Below are positions 23,331 through 35,994 of a DNA stretch of 64,000 nucleotides, one piece after another. The position numbers were made by a program, and so were the translations under genes. Positions within the stretch are counted from its first letter, which is position 1, and the number at the start of each line of letters is the position of its first letter. The DNA comes from Uloborus plumipes (lineage: Eukaryota > Arthropoda > Arachnida > Araneae > Uloboridae). The stretch spans positions 104,975 to 168,974 of the forward strand of contig JAXGGA010001109.1 in the NCBI GenBank assembly GCA_038373865.1, in the 5' to 3' direction. The notes under the pieces were generated by a model. That model made no database searches. It was given only the letters and a program-made list of their open reading frames with translations, and was not told the origin of the DNA.

Positions 23331-24275
23331 GGGTCATTCCGACGAAAATGGTAGAAATCATGTCCGAGACTTTAGAATTTTTTAAAATCAATTTTAATAA
23401 CTATCATCTATTAGGTGTATTTTTTATTGGTTCTTTATTTAATTTTGTGCCGTCAAGTATCAATTGATTAGGTATAATCCATTTAGAAATGACACAAAAA
23501 AATTATCTTTGTCAGAAGAAGGAGAAAATGACGTGTCCCAGCTTCAAATTGTTAAAGTTTTAAATGCAATTTAAAATTAAGCTAAAATGTAACAACAAAA
23601 TAAATGACGCTGTATTGCCCAAAAGATGCTTCTAACACCATTTCTGCAGATTATTACGCAAATGAAAAAAAATCCCCCCCCCCCCCCAAAACACTATTAT
23701 TTATCCATGTCCCTAGATTTTCTATGTTTCGAACTGTCCATTCTGTTATATGCCTTTTGGAAATAAAAATAAACAATTGCATTCAATCTGATATATATTT
23801 TTTAAAAATATAGGTAGTATAACTGCCATAATTAGCTTACTTCATTGAATTATGTAGTCAACAACCAGGGTGAGCCTAATTCTTTTCTTATGGTAGTTAA
23901 TTTGAACTGTTGGTTGTGCATTCTGTTAGAGCCGATTTCATGATGGAAAAAATAGATTTTTTCTTGAAATTGCAGACAGACTTACAGTTTTAGGCTGTTT
24001 ATTCCACTTTATGCTTGTTCTGTGATTCTAACTTTTTTTTGTGATTATACAGATATTTTTAAAGGCTTATTTGTCCACTCTGTTAACCAAAGTGATTAAA
24101 ATATTTAAACATCTTTCATAAATGAGTCATGTATTAGTTATTTACACTTCATTATACACAAATAAATGGAAACTCAATAAAACAAAATATGATTAGTTGG
24201 TGGAAATTATTTAAATTGATAATTTTAAGTAAAGAGTTTCAGATATGATTTGTACCATTTTCGTCGGAATGACCC
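23331..24275. mobile_element. TIR element of 945 bp, unclassified
   Basis: The ends GGGTCATTCCGACGAAAATG and CATTTTCGTCGGAATGACCC are perfect inverted repeats extending to about 22 bases. ATTT lies directly outside both ends (23327-23330 and 24276-24279), a possible 4-bp target duplication. No transposase motif inside; a C14 run at 23677-23690 lies in the interior. The open frame at 23604-23813 spans this run and is not credible. Confidence 0.85.
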
Positions 24276-24279
24276 ATTT

Positions 24280-26659
24280 ACTAAAATATTTTAAAAGTTG
24301 AAATGCAATCAAAATCCATCGTTTTGGAGAAAATTAGTGTAAAATGTTGTTTAAGATAAGTTAGTATAAGTGCTCTTGTAATAATACATTTTATTTTGGA
24401 ACCGACATTTTATTCAAGCGCTTAATCAATCGGTTACATAAAAATTCAATTTGTTTCCCAAATTTAAAAATATTCGATACAACAACATATATCACTGAAA
24501 CATTTTCGATCTCATTTCTACGGTTGCAAATTAGGAAGAAAGTGAATACTACAATGCCTTTAAATGTAATACCATACCCATTTCCATTCTGCAGAAATAA
24601 TAGCAGAAAAATGTTATATCCCATTAAATATTACGTTACACGTAGCCGAGGGAGTCATGCAAGATAATTGGTTTTTGTTCTTATGAAATAGAACAAGTTA
24701 TTACATAACATTTATGAGAAATGGGGAAAAAAAGGATTTTAAAACAAACAATGAACAGTACGTTTTGCAATAAAAGATATTTAACTGTTAACATTTTCCT
24801 ACTTTTTTCTTTATAAATGCCAGAAATATAATGTGTTTCGAGTTTCTCCATAAATGCAAGTTTTGTTTCCAATTTCTTTAGATTGTTTTTAAAGATTTAG
24901 ATTGAACAAAAGGATATATAATGTTAGCTTTTCTCTTGTATCAATAACCTATTGTTTCACTGATAATCGAATGAGGTTATATTGTTTGAAACCACACTGT
25001 TTAAAAATTTAATTTTTCTGAAAACAATACTTTTCGTTGCGCTCAAAAGGCATTTATGTGGGAACCACATTTTATGACAACAATGAATTACCACCCCTCT
25101 TCCTTCCTCTCCAGTTACTAGTAAAAAAAGGATTTTTTGTTTAGCTTCAGTTTACTCATTGGGTATTTTTGTTCAGTTCTTCAGATTTTTTTCTTGCACA
25201 TTAATACTTACACATTAATATAGCTGAGCCCTTTTTGGACCTAAATATGCTTGCTTCATTTTTGGAAAATTTTCTTTGTTTTTGCTCTAGAAGTATTGCA
25301 TAGTTGAATAATATGCAAATCTATATCTTTTAGATTGGCGCGCTGCAAAGCCTTAGATCTTTTAGGGGGGGGGGGGCAATGCTTCTAATTAAAAAATGTA
25401 TATATACTCTTTAGACAACGTAAGTTAATCTTCCACATGAAAATTTATTTTTTAGCTTCAATACATTTCTTACGATTTATTTACTAAAGCATACACAAAA
25501 ACGAAAGAACAAATAATAACTTTGCATCTGTTATCAATCTAAAAATGAGTAGCGTAGAGAAATTTCCCTCGGTTGCATTAGTTATTTAAATGTGCTGCAT
25601 TTGCAACAAACAATTTTTCGTCAACAGTTTGTTTTAAAATTCCGTAAAACCTTGATAAAAATCTTCAGTTAACATTCAATATCTAAAAATCGCCGTATAC
25701 CGCTAAGCTTCGCGATATTTGGAAACATCTCGCAAAAGTAAATATACTTCTATATTACGTGTGCTGGCTAAGTAGGTAAAAAAAACTTTCAAGTGATTCT
25801 TCATGGGTGGGAAGCGGGGGGTAGAAGTTTTGAGTCAATATCAGTGAAATAAACGCTTAATTTCGTAAAATTACAATTAAGCAAATAAAAACATGAAAAT
25901 TAAATTTACTCAAAACGTTCGTAACAATATACTTTCGGATAGTTTATTATTTCAATTAATTATAAAAAGATACTAAAACACAAGACAGATGTTTTAAAAT
26001 GGAAGTTGAAGGTTGAAAACATGCATAAGAAGAAAATATGATAATCGGAAATTTCTAGAACAAAAAGTTTCATAATACTTTTAATGTGTAATTTCGAACA
26101 AGCTGAATAATACTACTTCTTGACAGTATCATTTACTAAACATGGTCTTCTTTTGTTCTATTGCTCTTTATTGGCTTCAGAGCGATGTTAATCCATTTCG
26201 GCTGCAAGAATTTTTTTCCAAGTACCAGAAAAGTAATTTCCTGTTATTATCGAAGTCGTTCTAAAGAAAATGTAAGCGATCATATGGAATTTATAGCTGC
26301 TCTGTTCTTGTTTTGATAGCTTGTAATTATCATTACTCCCAAAAGCTCTATATCTTTTTCGTCCTTTTTTCTCGCTGGAAGTTTCTTTTTTGTTTTTTGA
26401 ATGGTTTTAGCTTCTAGAGCTTTAAAGAAACAAGTTTTTGATCAACAGAGATAAAAACCGCAATTTAGAAGCTTTTTTTCATGTTTTGCGAGTATTTTTA
26501 CGAAAATTTAAAATCGGTATGAGAGGAAAAAGCGTTAGTGCTTTTGCTTATTTTCCCAGACAAATTTAAGTCAATTATGTTACCCATCTGTCCGAAATTA
26601 GTCGCTGTATTTGGGTCGAAAATTGTTGTAAAACAGTTTGAACATTTCTTAGAATTTAA
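24280..26659. other. No gene seen; AT-rich spacer
   Basis: Short minus-strand frames at 24391 and 24681 lack motifs. A G run lies at about 25364-25375. No repeat family recognised in about 2.4 kb. Confidence 0.5.
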
Positions 26660-26661
26660 TA

Positions 26662-26959
26662 CAGTAAACTCCCGATTATCCGCGATCGGACACTGTTTTC
26701 TTTTCTCTGTGTGATAATTTACTGAGTGTAGAAAAATACAAGTGCGCTATTGGTCGTTTTCACACAAAGCTTTTAAAAATATTTTTTACGTTCAATGTTA
26801 TCATTTTTAGCTATAACTTAAATGCATGTGTTGTGTTATTGAGTTTTTTTACCACTGCATACTACTATCGCTTCATACCTATTTTTCAGATGATCCGTGG
26901 CATTCCATTATCCGCAGTTACCGTGCCGCCCTATAATGCGGATAATCGTGAGTTTACTG
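26662..26959. mobile_element. Tigger/pogo-type MITE, 298 bp
   Basis: TA lies on both sides (26660-26661 and 26960-26961). The ends CAGTAAACTCCCGATTATCC and GGATAATCGTGAGTTTACTG are inverted. CAGT-plus-GATTATCCGC ends with a TA duplication are typical of pogo/Tigger elements. No ORF. Confidence 0.87.
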
Positions 26960-26961
26960 TA

Positions 26962-27896
26962 CTTCTATACTAAACATTGACATTGTAGATTTTATGATTT
27001 TGTTCAAACAGCTTTTATAGATTTTAGGGTGCTTTGGTATATAAAATGGGGAGTTTCTTGAAAGTACGCGAACTGTTTTTTTTTTTTGGTAGCTAATTTG
27101 GTACTGATTTAAGGAAGTTCGAATAGAAGGAAAGGTTGGTAGGTAAATGTTGCATAGAAATTCTCTGAAATCTCTAAAAATTGGTTTAAATAAAACCATA
27201 AAGCCATGACCATCAAAGTGAGTACAAAAGTAGTTAAATGTGTATTGCGGAAAGAAAAAAAAAACCTTGCTCATAAAAATCAGTCAAGATTCTGGAATAA
27301 ATTGGGAACCTTCAAGTTTAGAATAATAACGTCGCATCTCCTAGTTTTCCAAGAAAGTTACTGTTCGAAAAATATGGCCGAAGCTAAATCAGAATTTTAA
27401 GCAAATACCGGATAACTTAATTGTAGGGAATACTTGTAAAAATGCAATATCCAGACACCACATTCAGCCCTATTTTGGGAGCTCAGTTGATCTAAAAAGA
27501 CCGTAACTAAGCTAAAGGTGAAACTCTTATTGAAGAAGTTTGGTATATCTTCGCACTGGTAGCTAAAATGTTTTTTTCACAACAGTGAGGATTCTCTATT
27601 AATGAATCTTGTAGTGATTCAGGAAATATTTTGCAAATGTTCTTGTTTTTCATAAAAAAACTGCTAAAACCCTGGTACGTTGCACCAAAACACGTTGACT
27701 TTTCGAAATTTTCTTACATTGTAGCCACTAATTTGAAAGGGAGAGAATATAACAGTAGTAATGTTTTAATTATGTGATAATAAAGTTTCATTATAATTAT
27801 AATTTTATTTTTCTCCTTTTTGCAGTCGCAGTTATCTTTTACATTTTAATACGAATACACAAAATTTTGGAAAGCTAAACAGTATGTTATCAACGA
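26962..27896. other. No gene seen
   Basis: A minus-strand open frame (26954-27274) starts inside the MITE and has no motif; the plus frame at 27206 is equally unsupported. Confidence 0.5.
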
Positions 27897-27898
27897 TA

Positions 27899-28289
27899 AA
27901 TCGCACATTTGCTACAAAAGTGCCACAACTCAAAAAACTACGTTTTCCATTAATTGCCAATAAACTATCCTGGGCAGACTAGGTACATTTTAGTATTTTT
28001 GAATTTGTCAATATGAAGACCGATACATCTCAAACTATGATCGTTAGTTACGCATGTTACTCTACGACGGCTGGACGACAACTCAAGATGTGGCATTTCA
28101 ATGGAAGGAGTCCTATGCATCTTTATAACAACAAAACGCCATAACTGCCCTTCGGCGGCTGATTTTTCAATGCAGCTTCTGGCTCTTTTGAAGATTAGTA
28201 GAGACGTGTAAACTACGTATAATGACGGTCAGAACTCAAAAATTACAATTTTTGAGTTGTGGCATTTTTGTAGCAAGGGTGCGAAATGA
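27899..28289. mobile_element. MITE with TIRs of about 40 bp, unclassified
   Basis: The left end reads AATCGCACATTTGCTACAAA then AGTGCCACAACTCAAAAA; the right end is its inverse, TTTTTGAGTTGTGGCATTTT then TGTAGCAAGGGTGCGAAAT. TA (or GATA) flanks both ends. Length about 390 bases, no ORF. A second short inverted pair, CTCAAAAATTACAATTTTTGAG, sits inside the right end. Confidence 0.8.
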
Positions 28290-28421
28290 TATAGTTCAAG
28301 AAATAAAGAATAAATAATTGGACAATAAATGAGAGAGAAAATGTCCCTTTGCGATGCACAAATTGCAAGAAATATAGCGCTCACCTCCTTCCTGGTTTTT
28401 TAATCTGCAAATTGTTTTTAA

Positions 28422-28927
28422 CCCATTAATGCCAGGCTTCCCTTTTAAGGGACGGTCCAAACAAGGGTCTGAATTTCCCCAAAATGAACATTTCAACCAA
28501 ATAATAATGTTCAATTAGTACCTTGGTATTATTTCAATTCGTTATTAACAGATTGCAGCCCATAACCATTGTATAGTGTGATCTGTAGCAGTTATAATCT
28601 TTATCAAAAATTACATCGTTCACAATCTCAAAAAAGAAAGCTAAGTTTTCAAAGTTATTCTCAGCTTCCCAGTTTATGTTAATTGCTGATTTTATTTCTT
28701 CTTATAAAATGTCGTTTTAAATATTATATCGTAGTCAGAAAAAAAATTATTGAAAAAAGTATGTACCCTCTGTGGTCTATCGTAACTTTTAAGGGACGAT
28801 TTTTCTTTCCTTAAAGAAATATCATGTAAAAAATAATTTTTTTATTAATTATTTCTCTGTCCATTAAAAACTGTTTGTAACCAGTATACAAAACATTTTT
28901 GGAAAAAAAATGTCAGGCATTAATGGG
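28422..28927 (+). mobile_element. piggyBac-type MITE family B, copy 2
   Basis: TTAA at 28418-28421, then CCCATTAATGCCAGGCTTCC; the right end is GGCATTAATGGG followed by ATAA (one change from TTAA). Just inside lies CCCTTTTAAGGGACGGTCC. Same length (506) as the inverted copy at 22161-22666. Confidence 0.88.
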
Positions 28928-29171
28928 ATAATATCTTTTACACATGCATTGAAGTCACAATATTTCATTTCGAATCCGCTTGTTTCAGATGCCTAAATCT
29001 TTTTTGTTGTGAAGGGCGGGTTTCGTTTATACGCAAAACACGTGTATGCAATAATGTCGCCATGAGTCAGAGAAGCTCGTCTCAAAGAGTTTACTTTTAC
29101 TTTTGAGTATCTTTCTTCTTATGTGTTTCGCCCCCCTTTAACAATCAAGCTTTTGGTGTTTGAACTATTCA

Positions 29172-29629
29172 CACTTGGCATGCGGGCATACTTCGCCGCC
29201 GAATTACACGTGCAGCGGGCGACAAATTTACTACTGTCCGTTCATGAGAGTCGCGCCTAGCGCTCGGGAACCATTCCATTTAAAAAGGGGGTAATGGGTT
29301 GTAAGTGGGAACTTTCCGAAGTTTTCAATTTAAAACTTGCATTTTTTGCTATCCTTTTAACATATCCAACTAAACTATGTATTTGAAATTAGCATCGTTC
29401 TACGTTGTTCGATACGGCTCAAAATACTTCTTGTTATTCTTTTCCTTATTGTTATCTTACCCTTCACTCCTATTTTGGTAAGATCAGCGAAGATCTGACG
29501 CATGCGTAAATACACGGAAGGTTTTACCTAAGAAAATCAGACAGTAAATACGTATTTTAACGTGACCAGCGCTCTAGTGACAGGCTGCAAAAAACGTAAT
29601 AACACTAATGTTGCCCGCAATGCCAAGTG
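29172..29629. mobile_element. MITE family C, probably piggyBac-type
   Basis: Ends CACTTGGCATGCGGGCA and TGCCCGCAATGCCAAGTG, preceded by TTCA and followed by TTAA. The interior has GTCCGTTCATGAGAGTCGCG and GACGCATGCGTAAATACAC. An end-truncated copy lies at 56685-56980. The piggyBac assignment rests on the TTAA flank only. Confidence 0.78.
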
Positions 29630-29874
29630 TTAATAGTCTGATAACTGTTCCCAAACAATAAAATTTTAGCAGGGAAACCCCGGGACAAAGAATTCCATTG
29701 CAACGAAACATCCGTTTCAGCAAAGTACATTTTCAGTTCCAATACGAGAATTCTATTATAGTTTCAAATTCGTTACCCATGAAGTCCGTAGCAATAGTTA
29801 TATCAATGTATTAGAAGGAAGTATTTTTTCTAGTTTCATTTAATAATGTAACTATTTAGGATAGTTATGAGTAA

Positions 29875-31576
29875 TTAAGGACTCTTGATTATCCGCGGGG
29901 CGAATTATCCGCGAGAGTCTCGGGAAAGAAACAAACACCGCTAAATGATTTTTTCGAAAAAACATGAATTTAAGTTTTGTTTTTTCTTAACATTTTTTAC
30001 CCCAGAGTGCGGAATACTTCATCCAATAAATTATTTTACCTGGGTGTTATCCTAAGTACCACTTCTTTATAGATTTTATATACTTGAGAGCCTCAGATAC
30101 AAATAATTTTTTATGATGTACCTATCTTCACTGTTTGTAAGGTCAAGTGGGGTAATTGCGAAAATGGAGTGATTCAGAACAAAGGACATTAGCACTTCTG
30201 TAAGCAATGAAGGAACCAAATAGCAGTAGCTACTGGGAGTTCACATCTTCATTATTAGGTTAGAGATGCTTTTTCATGGATGTGGCAACACAGTACCCAC
30301 CATTTCCTTAGTTATCCTAACCCTTCTCACAAAAATTGTCAAACAGTTTTTCAGTCTTCAATTTCCATCCTGTTCGGACAGATAAAATTGTACTAAGTTA
30401 TTGTTTTCATTATATTTGCTTTCAGTTATTAAGCCTTTAACAGGAATCAAATGGAGTTCCGTTGTGTTTTATTTTTAGCACCCTGCGGGAAGGTGTTCAT
30501 AATTACCCCGTACTTTCTAGGTAGGGGTAATTATAAACATTTTTTAAGTAGTTTTTTCTACTTCAAAACAAATTTTATGATCCAAATAGTTATTTTGACC
30601 GTTTAACTGAGCCGACATTTTGTAATGATTTATACAAACTTGTCTGTACGTTTGAACTTTCAAATGCCTCGCACTTATGTGAAGAAGTCATCCCCTCAAT
30701 GCACAAGTGAAGACTTATTGAGAGCTGTGAATGGTATTATAAAGGGAATATGACCTACAGAGAAGCAGTGGACACCTTCGCCATCCCTTTGGGTGTTTTG
30801 CACAACAGAGTTAAAGCTAAAGTCAAAATTGATAAAATGGGGGCAGGTCTCCCAACGGACATACCAACTGATGTGGCGCTAACTTCAGCAAAATATCTAA
30901 TTGCTAGGACTTGTATGGGGTTTCCTTGTGACAAGGAAGAGTTAAAAAGCCTTATTCTATACTTTGCTTTGGTTAATGGGTTGCACGTCCAATTCAAAGA
31001 TGGAACGCTAGGTGATGACTGGTACATTAGTTTCATGAAGACGTATTCGAACATTTCTCTAAAAAACCCATAATTCCTACGAAAATCTAGAAAGAAAGCC
31101 AGATATCACTTCGTGGTATGTAATTTTTATGATGAAGTCAAGAAATTCACTGAAAAGCCAGGATAAGCTAGGGGGAAAAGCACGTTCATATTTACCCTAT
31201 ATACTCTGGGGTAATTATGAACAATTGGGGTAATTAAGAGCAAGGATTTTTAAAAAACTTTCATCAGCCAAAAAATAAAAAAAAACTGTCGCGCAGTGTA
31301 GCAGAGGAGTTACTAGTTGTTTCCGATAAGTGTCCATATTTTTAAATAGGACATGGTGCTCCAGAGTGCAGTTAGCTTGCGTAAGTGTAAAAATTTGTTC
31401 ATAATTACATCTACAGATCTTACATATCACGTTTTACGCGTGATGCAATTATTTTTAAGCGAAAGACATTTTGTGTCTTCTTTACTACTTATTTTATGCT
31501 TTTTTCGTATTTATCCGCGGTTTTCGTTATTCGCGATACCCGTGCCATCCAATTTCGCGGATAATCGAGAGTACTG
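29875..31576. mobile_element. Tigger/pogo-type element of about 1.7 kb
   Basis: The left end has ACTCTTGATTATCCGCGG and a second GAATTATCCGCGAGAG. The right end has TTTCGCGGATAATCGAGAGT followed by ACTGTA. The same GATTATCCGC theme marks the MITE at 26662. The extreme left CAGTA has decayed. Inside is a broken pogo-type transposase and several GGGGTAATT motifs that may mark a second, nested element (see findings). Confidence 0.75.
30664..31170 (+). pseudogene. pogo/Tigger-type transposase, N-terminal DNA-binding part only
   Basis: The protein would be a transposase with a CENP-B-like DNA-binding region. Translation from 30664 gives MPRTYVKKSSPQCTSEDLLR; a 1-base shift near 30748 is needed to continue into NMTYREAVDTFAIPLGVLHN, a psq-type helix-turn-helix. 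Next come ALTSAKYLIARTCMGFPCDK and GDDWYISFMKTYSNISLKNP, matching the second (CENP-B) helix-turn-helix region with its conserved GFP and W..FM features. An in-frame TAA at 31071-31073 replaces a codon, after which FLRKSRKKARYHF continues to about 31170. No DDE catalytic domain follows: the next element sequence is noncoding. The copy is therefore dead both by point changes and by loss of the catalytic half. The opposite-strand frame 30755-31054 is a shadow. Confidence 0.8.
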
Positions 31577-33009
31577 TAATATTACTTTTTCGTACTTTGG
31601 ATCTGCTTAAAACATAGGCTATTTCTAGCTACAATTATCGATTCAGTAATTCCAATTTATGTATTATCCCAAATTAGAAGGTAAAGCTCGAGTATCGATC
31701 ATGTTATCTGATTCCGACTAATCCGGTTTTGATACCGAACGTCATTTTATATCCGGTTATTTCTGATATGGAATTCCTAATCCTGACGAGTTTGCGACTT
31801 AATGACAGATCAGTGACTCATGCTAGGGAGGCTTACGAATCAGTGCGTTATCTCACTAAGTAAAGATAATCAAACATTTTCAAGTTCGTGATCAAGTTTT
31901 GTAATCACATGGTTATTACATCCTTGAAATTGCAACTTCGAATTATTACAAGTAAATAGAAAAAGTTGTAAAACGTTACCATTTTTTAAACATCTCCATT
32001 AGTACACTGTCAAAACTACAGATTGTACCTTGTACAAGGCACCTTTAAATGTGAAACGTTGTAGCATCAGCGGGGCCCCTTGAGGGGTGCCACTTGACTC
32101 CCCATGGCACCCGTGAAGGTGCCATTTGGCTCCTTAGCGTGCCATGGTTTCACCCATTGGGAGCCAAAAGACACTCATAGGGGGCCACGTGCAGCTAAAT
32201 GGCACATTCAAGGATGCCAGTCCAGAACAGAGTAGTCTTTAAATAGAAAAAAGTTTCAAACAATAAATATGTACTTTTGAATCGAAATTTTTTACAGTAT
32301 TTTTCTTGGAACTGTAAAGCAATTACACGCACTGGTGAAATGGTTTATGAACCATAATCTTAATTTTTGTTCAGTCAATTTCAACATAAACAGATAACAT
32401 TCTACATATTCCTAGTCCCCTTGAACTTTCTACTACACATGGTTTAACTGATTGAATGGGGATCTGAAGACAGCTCTCTCTTCTTCTTTTGATCCATACC
32501 GCAGATGCTAAACAACCAGTGATCCGGGGCCCCCACAAATACTCATTAATATTGCATTTAGAGTAAAAAGATTATATTAAATTGACATAAAAAAGCAGTT
32601 TCTTGATTAGCTGTGATTCAGAAAGAAGGGGGGAGGATGTTAAAAATTAACTTGAGAATTTTCTTAATTGATGAACGGATTTTAATTTCGTTTTTGTTTG
32701 TTTGAAAAGTGGCGAAAAGGGTGATTAATATTTGATTTTCAATTTTATATATTTCTTGTTCTCATTAGATATTTCTTGATACATATCCCAAGCTAAAAAG
32801 AAATTGACGCGTGCAGAGGGGGTGGGGGGGATTGTAGGTATAGCTCGAAGCCATTTTTATCTCCTGTAGTACTACTCTTTTGCTCTTGCATCGAACTTAA
32901 ATTACTCAAATGACTCACAAATAACACTGAAACTAATATTAACAGACACCTCTAACTTACTGAGCCCCATTCTAATGTGTCAAAATTTAATGCTCGAGAA
33001 TGTTATCTA
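31577..33009. other. No gene seen; contains a GC-rich island at 32060-32225
   Basis: Mostly AT-rich. The GC-rich island holds repeated GTGCCA and GGCACC words (GAGGGGTGCCACTTGACTCC, then GAAGGTGCCATTTGGCTCC). A G-rich run lies at 32819-32831. No ORF of note. Confidence 0.55.
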
Positions 33010-33442
33010 TCTATATAATAGAAATGGATGTAATTTTGTTCGTTTGTTTGTTTGCTCCTTATACAAATCCACAGTTTTCGTCGGATTTTCATCAAACTTG
33101 GCACAGAGATTCCTTGATGCACTAGAATTCACATAGGTGGGGGTTTTGAAATTAAAAAAAAAAATCCAAAAAGCTCAAAATTCAATTTTTTGTCTCAAAA
33201 TGGTCATTTTCTTTCAATTTTGAATAGATAGAGCAATAGAGATAAGCCTCAAAGCATACAAATTGATAAAATTTAGCACATTTAAATATGAGTATAATTT
33301 TCCAACAAAGATTACGATTAACAATGAATTCTCAATTAAAGGCTCACCTATTTCATTTTAGCATGAAAAAAGTTAAAAAGTATTATTATAATTAGCTATG
33401 TTGCATTAATAAGCACCTGGGCAACGCTGGGTATTAAGCTAG
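33010..33442 (+). mobile_element. Non-autonomous Helitron, copy H2
   Basis: Begins TCTATATAATAGAAATGG after an A and ends CTGGGCAACGCTGGG then TATTAAGCTAG, followed by T. Body words TTTTCGTCGGATTTTCATCA, TTGGCACAGAGATTCC and GTCTCAAAATGGTCATTTTC match the other H copies. No ORF. Confidence 0.9.
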
Positions 33443-34244
33443 TGAAATAATATTAATGATAGTGTAATTAAAGAAAAAAATCAAGTGTTGAGAAAATAAA
33501 AAAGAACTATAGAATTGGGAATATTAGAGGGCAGTTTACAAACTGAAAACTTCGTCAGTGTAGGGGAAGAAATGCTGCAGATTTTATTCAATATTCAACA
33601 TTTTTAGTTCCATTGCTGTTTATTTAGTTATATGCAATACACTAATCACATACTAAAAACATTAGTTTTGTCCAAGCTCCTATAAAGTCAATTATTAATT
33701 TCAACTATTGTCCTTACTGTATAGTATTGTTTTCCAAAATTAATTTAACAGGTCCATAATCTCCTTAATGAAACAAATATGTTGCACATCCATTGCAAAT
33801 AATGCGCTTTTGTTACGTTACTGGAAGCTGTAATTGAATTCTGCATTAAACACAGGGACTCCACCAAAATCCAATTACCTTTATTTTATTTCCATTTCGA
33901 AACGCCATTGAGGCTTCTGTTTAGAACCTAATACAATAGTTTAAACAGTTAAAATACCGATGTTGGGAGTATCGTCATCTTATTTCCTACTTCAGTTTTC
34001 CTCATCTGTAATACATAGAGGTCGGAATTTAAACGCATTGCATTCACAATAAATTGAAATGTATTTGATCCCGTTTCTTTTGAATTTCTTTCTAAACCAG
34101 AAGTTTTGTTTGGTTGGTTGGCTCTTGCTCAATCTATATTTGCAGGGGTATGATATTTTTACGCATGTGTTTGCTTTTTATTCTCAGAATTTTAAAGCTT
34201 TGGATTTTAATTTTCATTTACAATTCATTAATGTAAGATACCAT
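33443..34244. other. No gene seen
   Basis: AT-rich; the open frame at 34059-34259 is Phe/Leu-rich, without motif, and ends inside the next repeat. Confidence 0.5.
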
Positions 34245-34852
34245 CAGGACCGTATTTAAGGAGTGGTTTCTTAGGGTTCAAACCACCCCCCTCCGAAAAT
34301 TTTCAAAACTATTACGAAATGCTTTTCATAGTTTCTCACTGAAAAAAATATTTTTGCTATTTTATTTTAATTTTCTTATTTACTTTGAAACTGCATTTGA
34401 AAAATGAAATTATCATTATTGAATAATTGCACAAATTGAGTGTTTTTTCTGCAGTATTTATTCTTATTGTAGTTATTGCAAACATAATTTCTTAAAAATA
34501 CACCCTTCTCTTCGAATTTTCAACACCACTAGTAAAACACACAAAAATTCTTCAAATTTGTCAGTACCAAACTCTACATTTAACACATCTTATAACAGTC
34601 GTAAGGTAGAAATTTCAAAAATATACTCCTTCGAATGCGCGTAAATGAGTAAACTCATCGATCCAGATTTTATTTTTCTTCGTTGAAAAGATGAGTCATT
34701 TTTTTTTTTACATATTTCATGTTAATGCTTTTTTAACATCTAATGTAACAAAAATCAACAATATAGAACATGAAATCAAACTTCATTGACTTTATCACGA
34801 AAAATAGGTTTGGTAAAACGCTCCCCGAAACTAAGGTCTGGTGACGGCTCTG
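34245..34852. mobile_element. Possible hAT-type MITE, about 608 bp
   Basis: Starts CAGGACCGTATTTAAGG and ends GACGGCTCTG, an imperfect inverted match at the tips. GATACCAT and AGTACCAT flank it, agreeing at six of eight bases. Short TIRs with an 8-bp duplication suggest hAT. No ORF. Confidence 0.4.
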
Positions 34853-35154
34853 AGTACCATTATACGAGTACATCATCATATCGCTGTTTCAGGAGAATCA
34901 TGACAAATACTAAAACTGAAATTTTACAGAAATCCAAAAATAAGAAAAAAAAACCTTTTAATTAAAATGCTGCGAAAATGAATTAAGTGACTGAAAATGA
35001 TGACAGAGGTGAACATTATCAATTTTAAACCGTCATTTTCAATTCTTAATCAATTGCGCCAATTTTCCCTCAACTGAAGCTCTAGCGGCTAAAAGTTGAT
35101 AGACAATAACATCGTGATTCCACCGTATACTTTATGGTTGTATGATGCCATTAA

Positions 35155-35672
35155 CCCATTTATGCCCAAGTTTTTTTAACAATTTTTTTTCAATTTTTAT
35201 CTGCTTAAAACTCTTACTTGGAATGGTTTACATACATTTTAGGCTTAAAATAGTTCGCCGTTGCCATATTTATTAAGTTATTTAACGTCCTGTTTATGGG
35301 ATATTTTGCAGATATGTGAGCAAAATACGACCTTACTTGACTTTACTTTTGCAAAGTAACATTACAGAAGGCATCTGTGATCAATTTTAAGCAAATCATT
35401 TTAAAATAGTTTAATTTTATGAAAAATAAGTTCGCGAAAAAAACTTACTTTCTGTGGCTACCCATGCTGGATCGTTGCTTGACTGATTTGTCTGAAAATA
35501 GCTGTCAATAAATAAACTCTGATGTCCAAATAGTGGCTCTAACTGGTTTTCTCAAGAAGAAGGACTATTTAACTTGTGAAAAACAGCTTTAGTAAAATGA
35601 TATACCCATTACAGGTTTTTGTATGCAGTAACTAACAAGCGTCCCGTTTTTAGGCTACTGGGCATAAATGGG
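35155..35672 (-). mobile_element. piggyBac-type MITE family A, complete copy
   Basis: TTAA (35151-35154) precedes CCCATTTATGCCC; the right end GGGCATAAATGGG is followed by TTTTAA. The 13-base terminal repeats are perfect. Reversed, it matches 9433-9925 over nearly its whole length and 2546-2657 at one end. No coding capacity. Confidence 0.9.
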
Positions 35673-35994
35673 TTTTAAGCGTTAAAACTCAATTGCTTAA
35701 AAATTTAGTTACGTCCTTTTTTTTCTGGAACAGTGGTATAAAGTACTTTTTTAAAAAAACAATTTTGTGTGTTGCGGGTACTATTGTACGGGCATACCTG
35801 CAACACGCATAATCATTATTCTTTAAATACAAGTAAAGTGGTACTTTATACTATGATAAATAATGGTTCGCATATTCGAACATGCAAAAATTAAGAGTCA
35901 AAGTTCAAAATTTTGAGGTTAAAGTGTAAATATATGCAGAAAATGTTATACCTCTGAAAATACATAGAGCATTTTATTGATATTTTTGGTGCAA

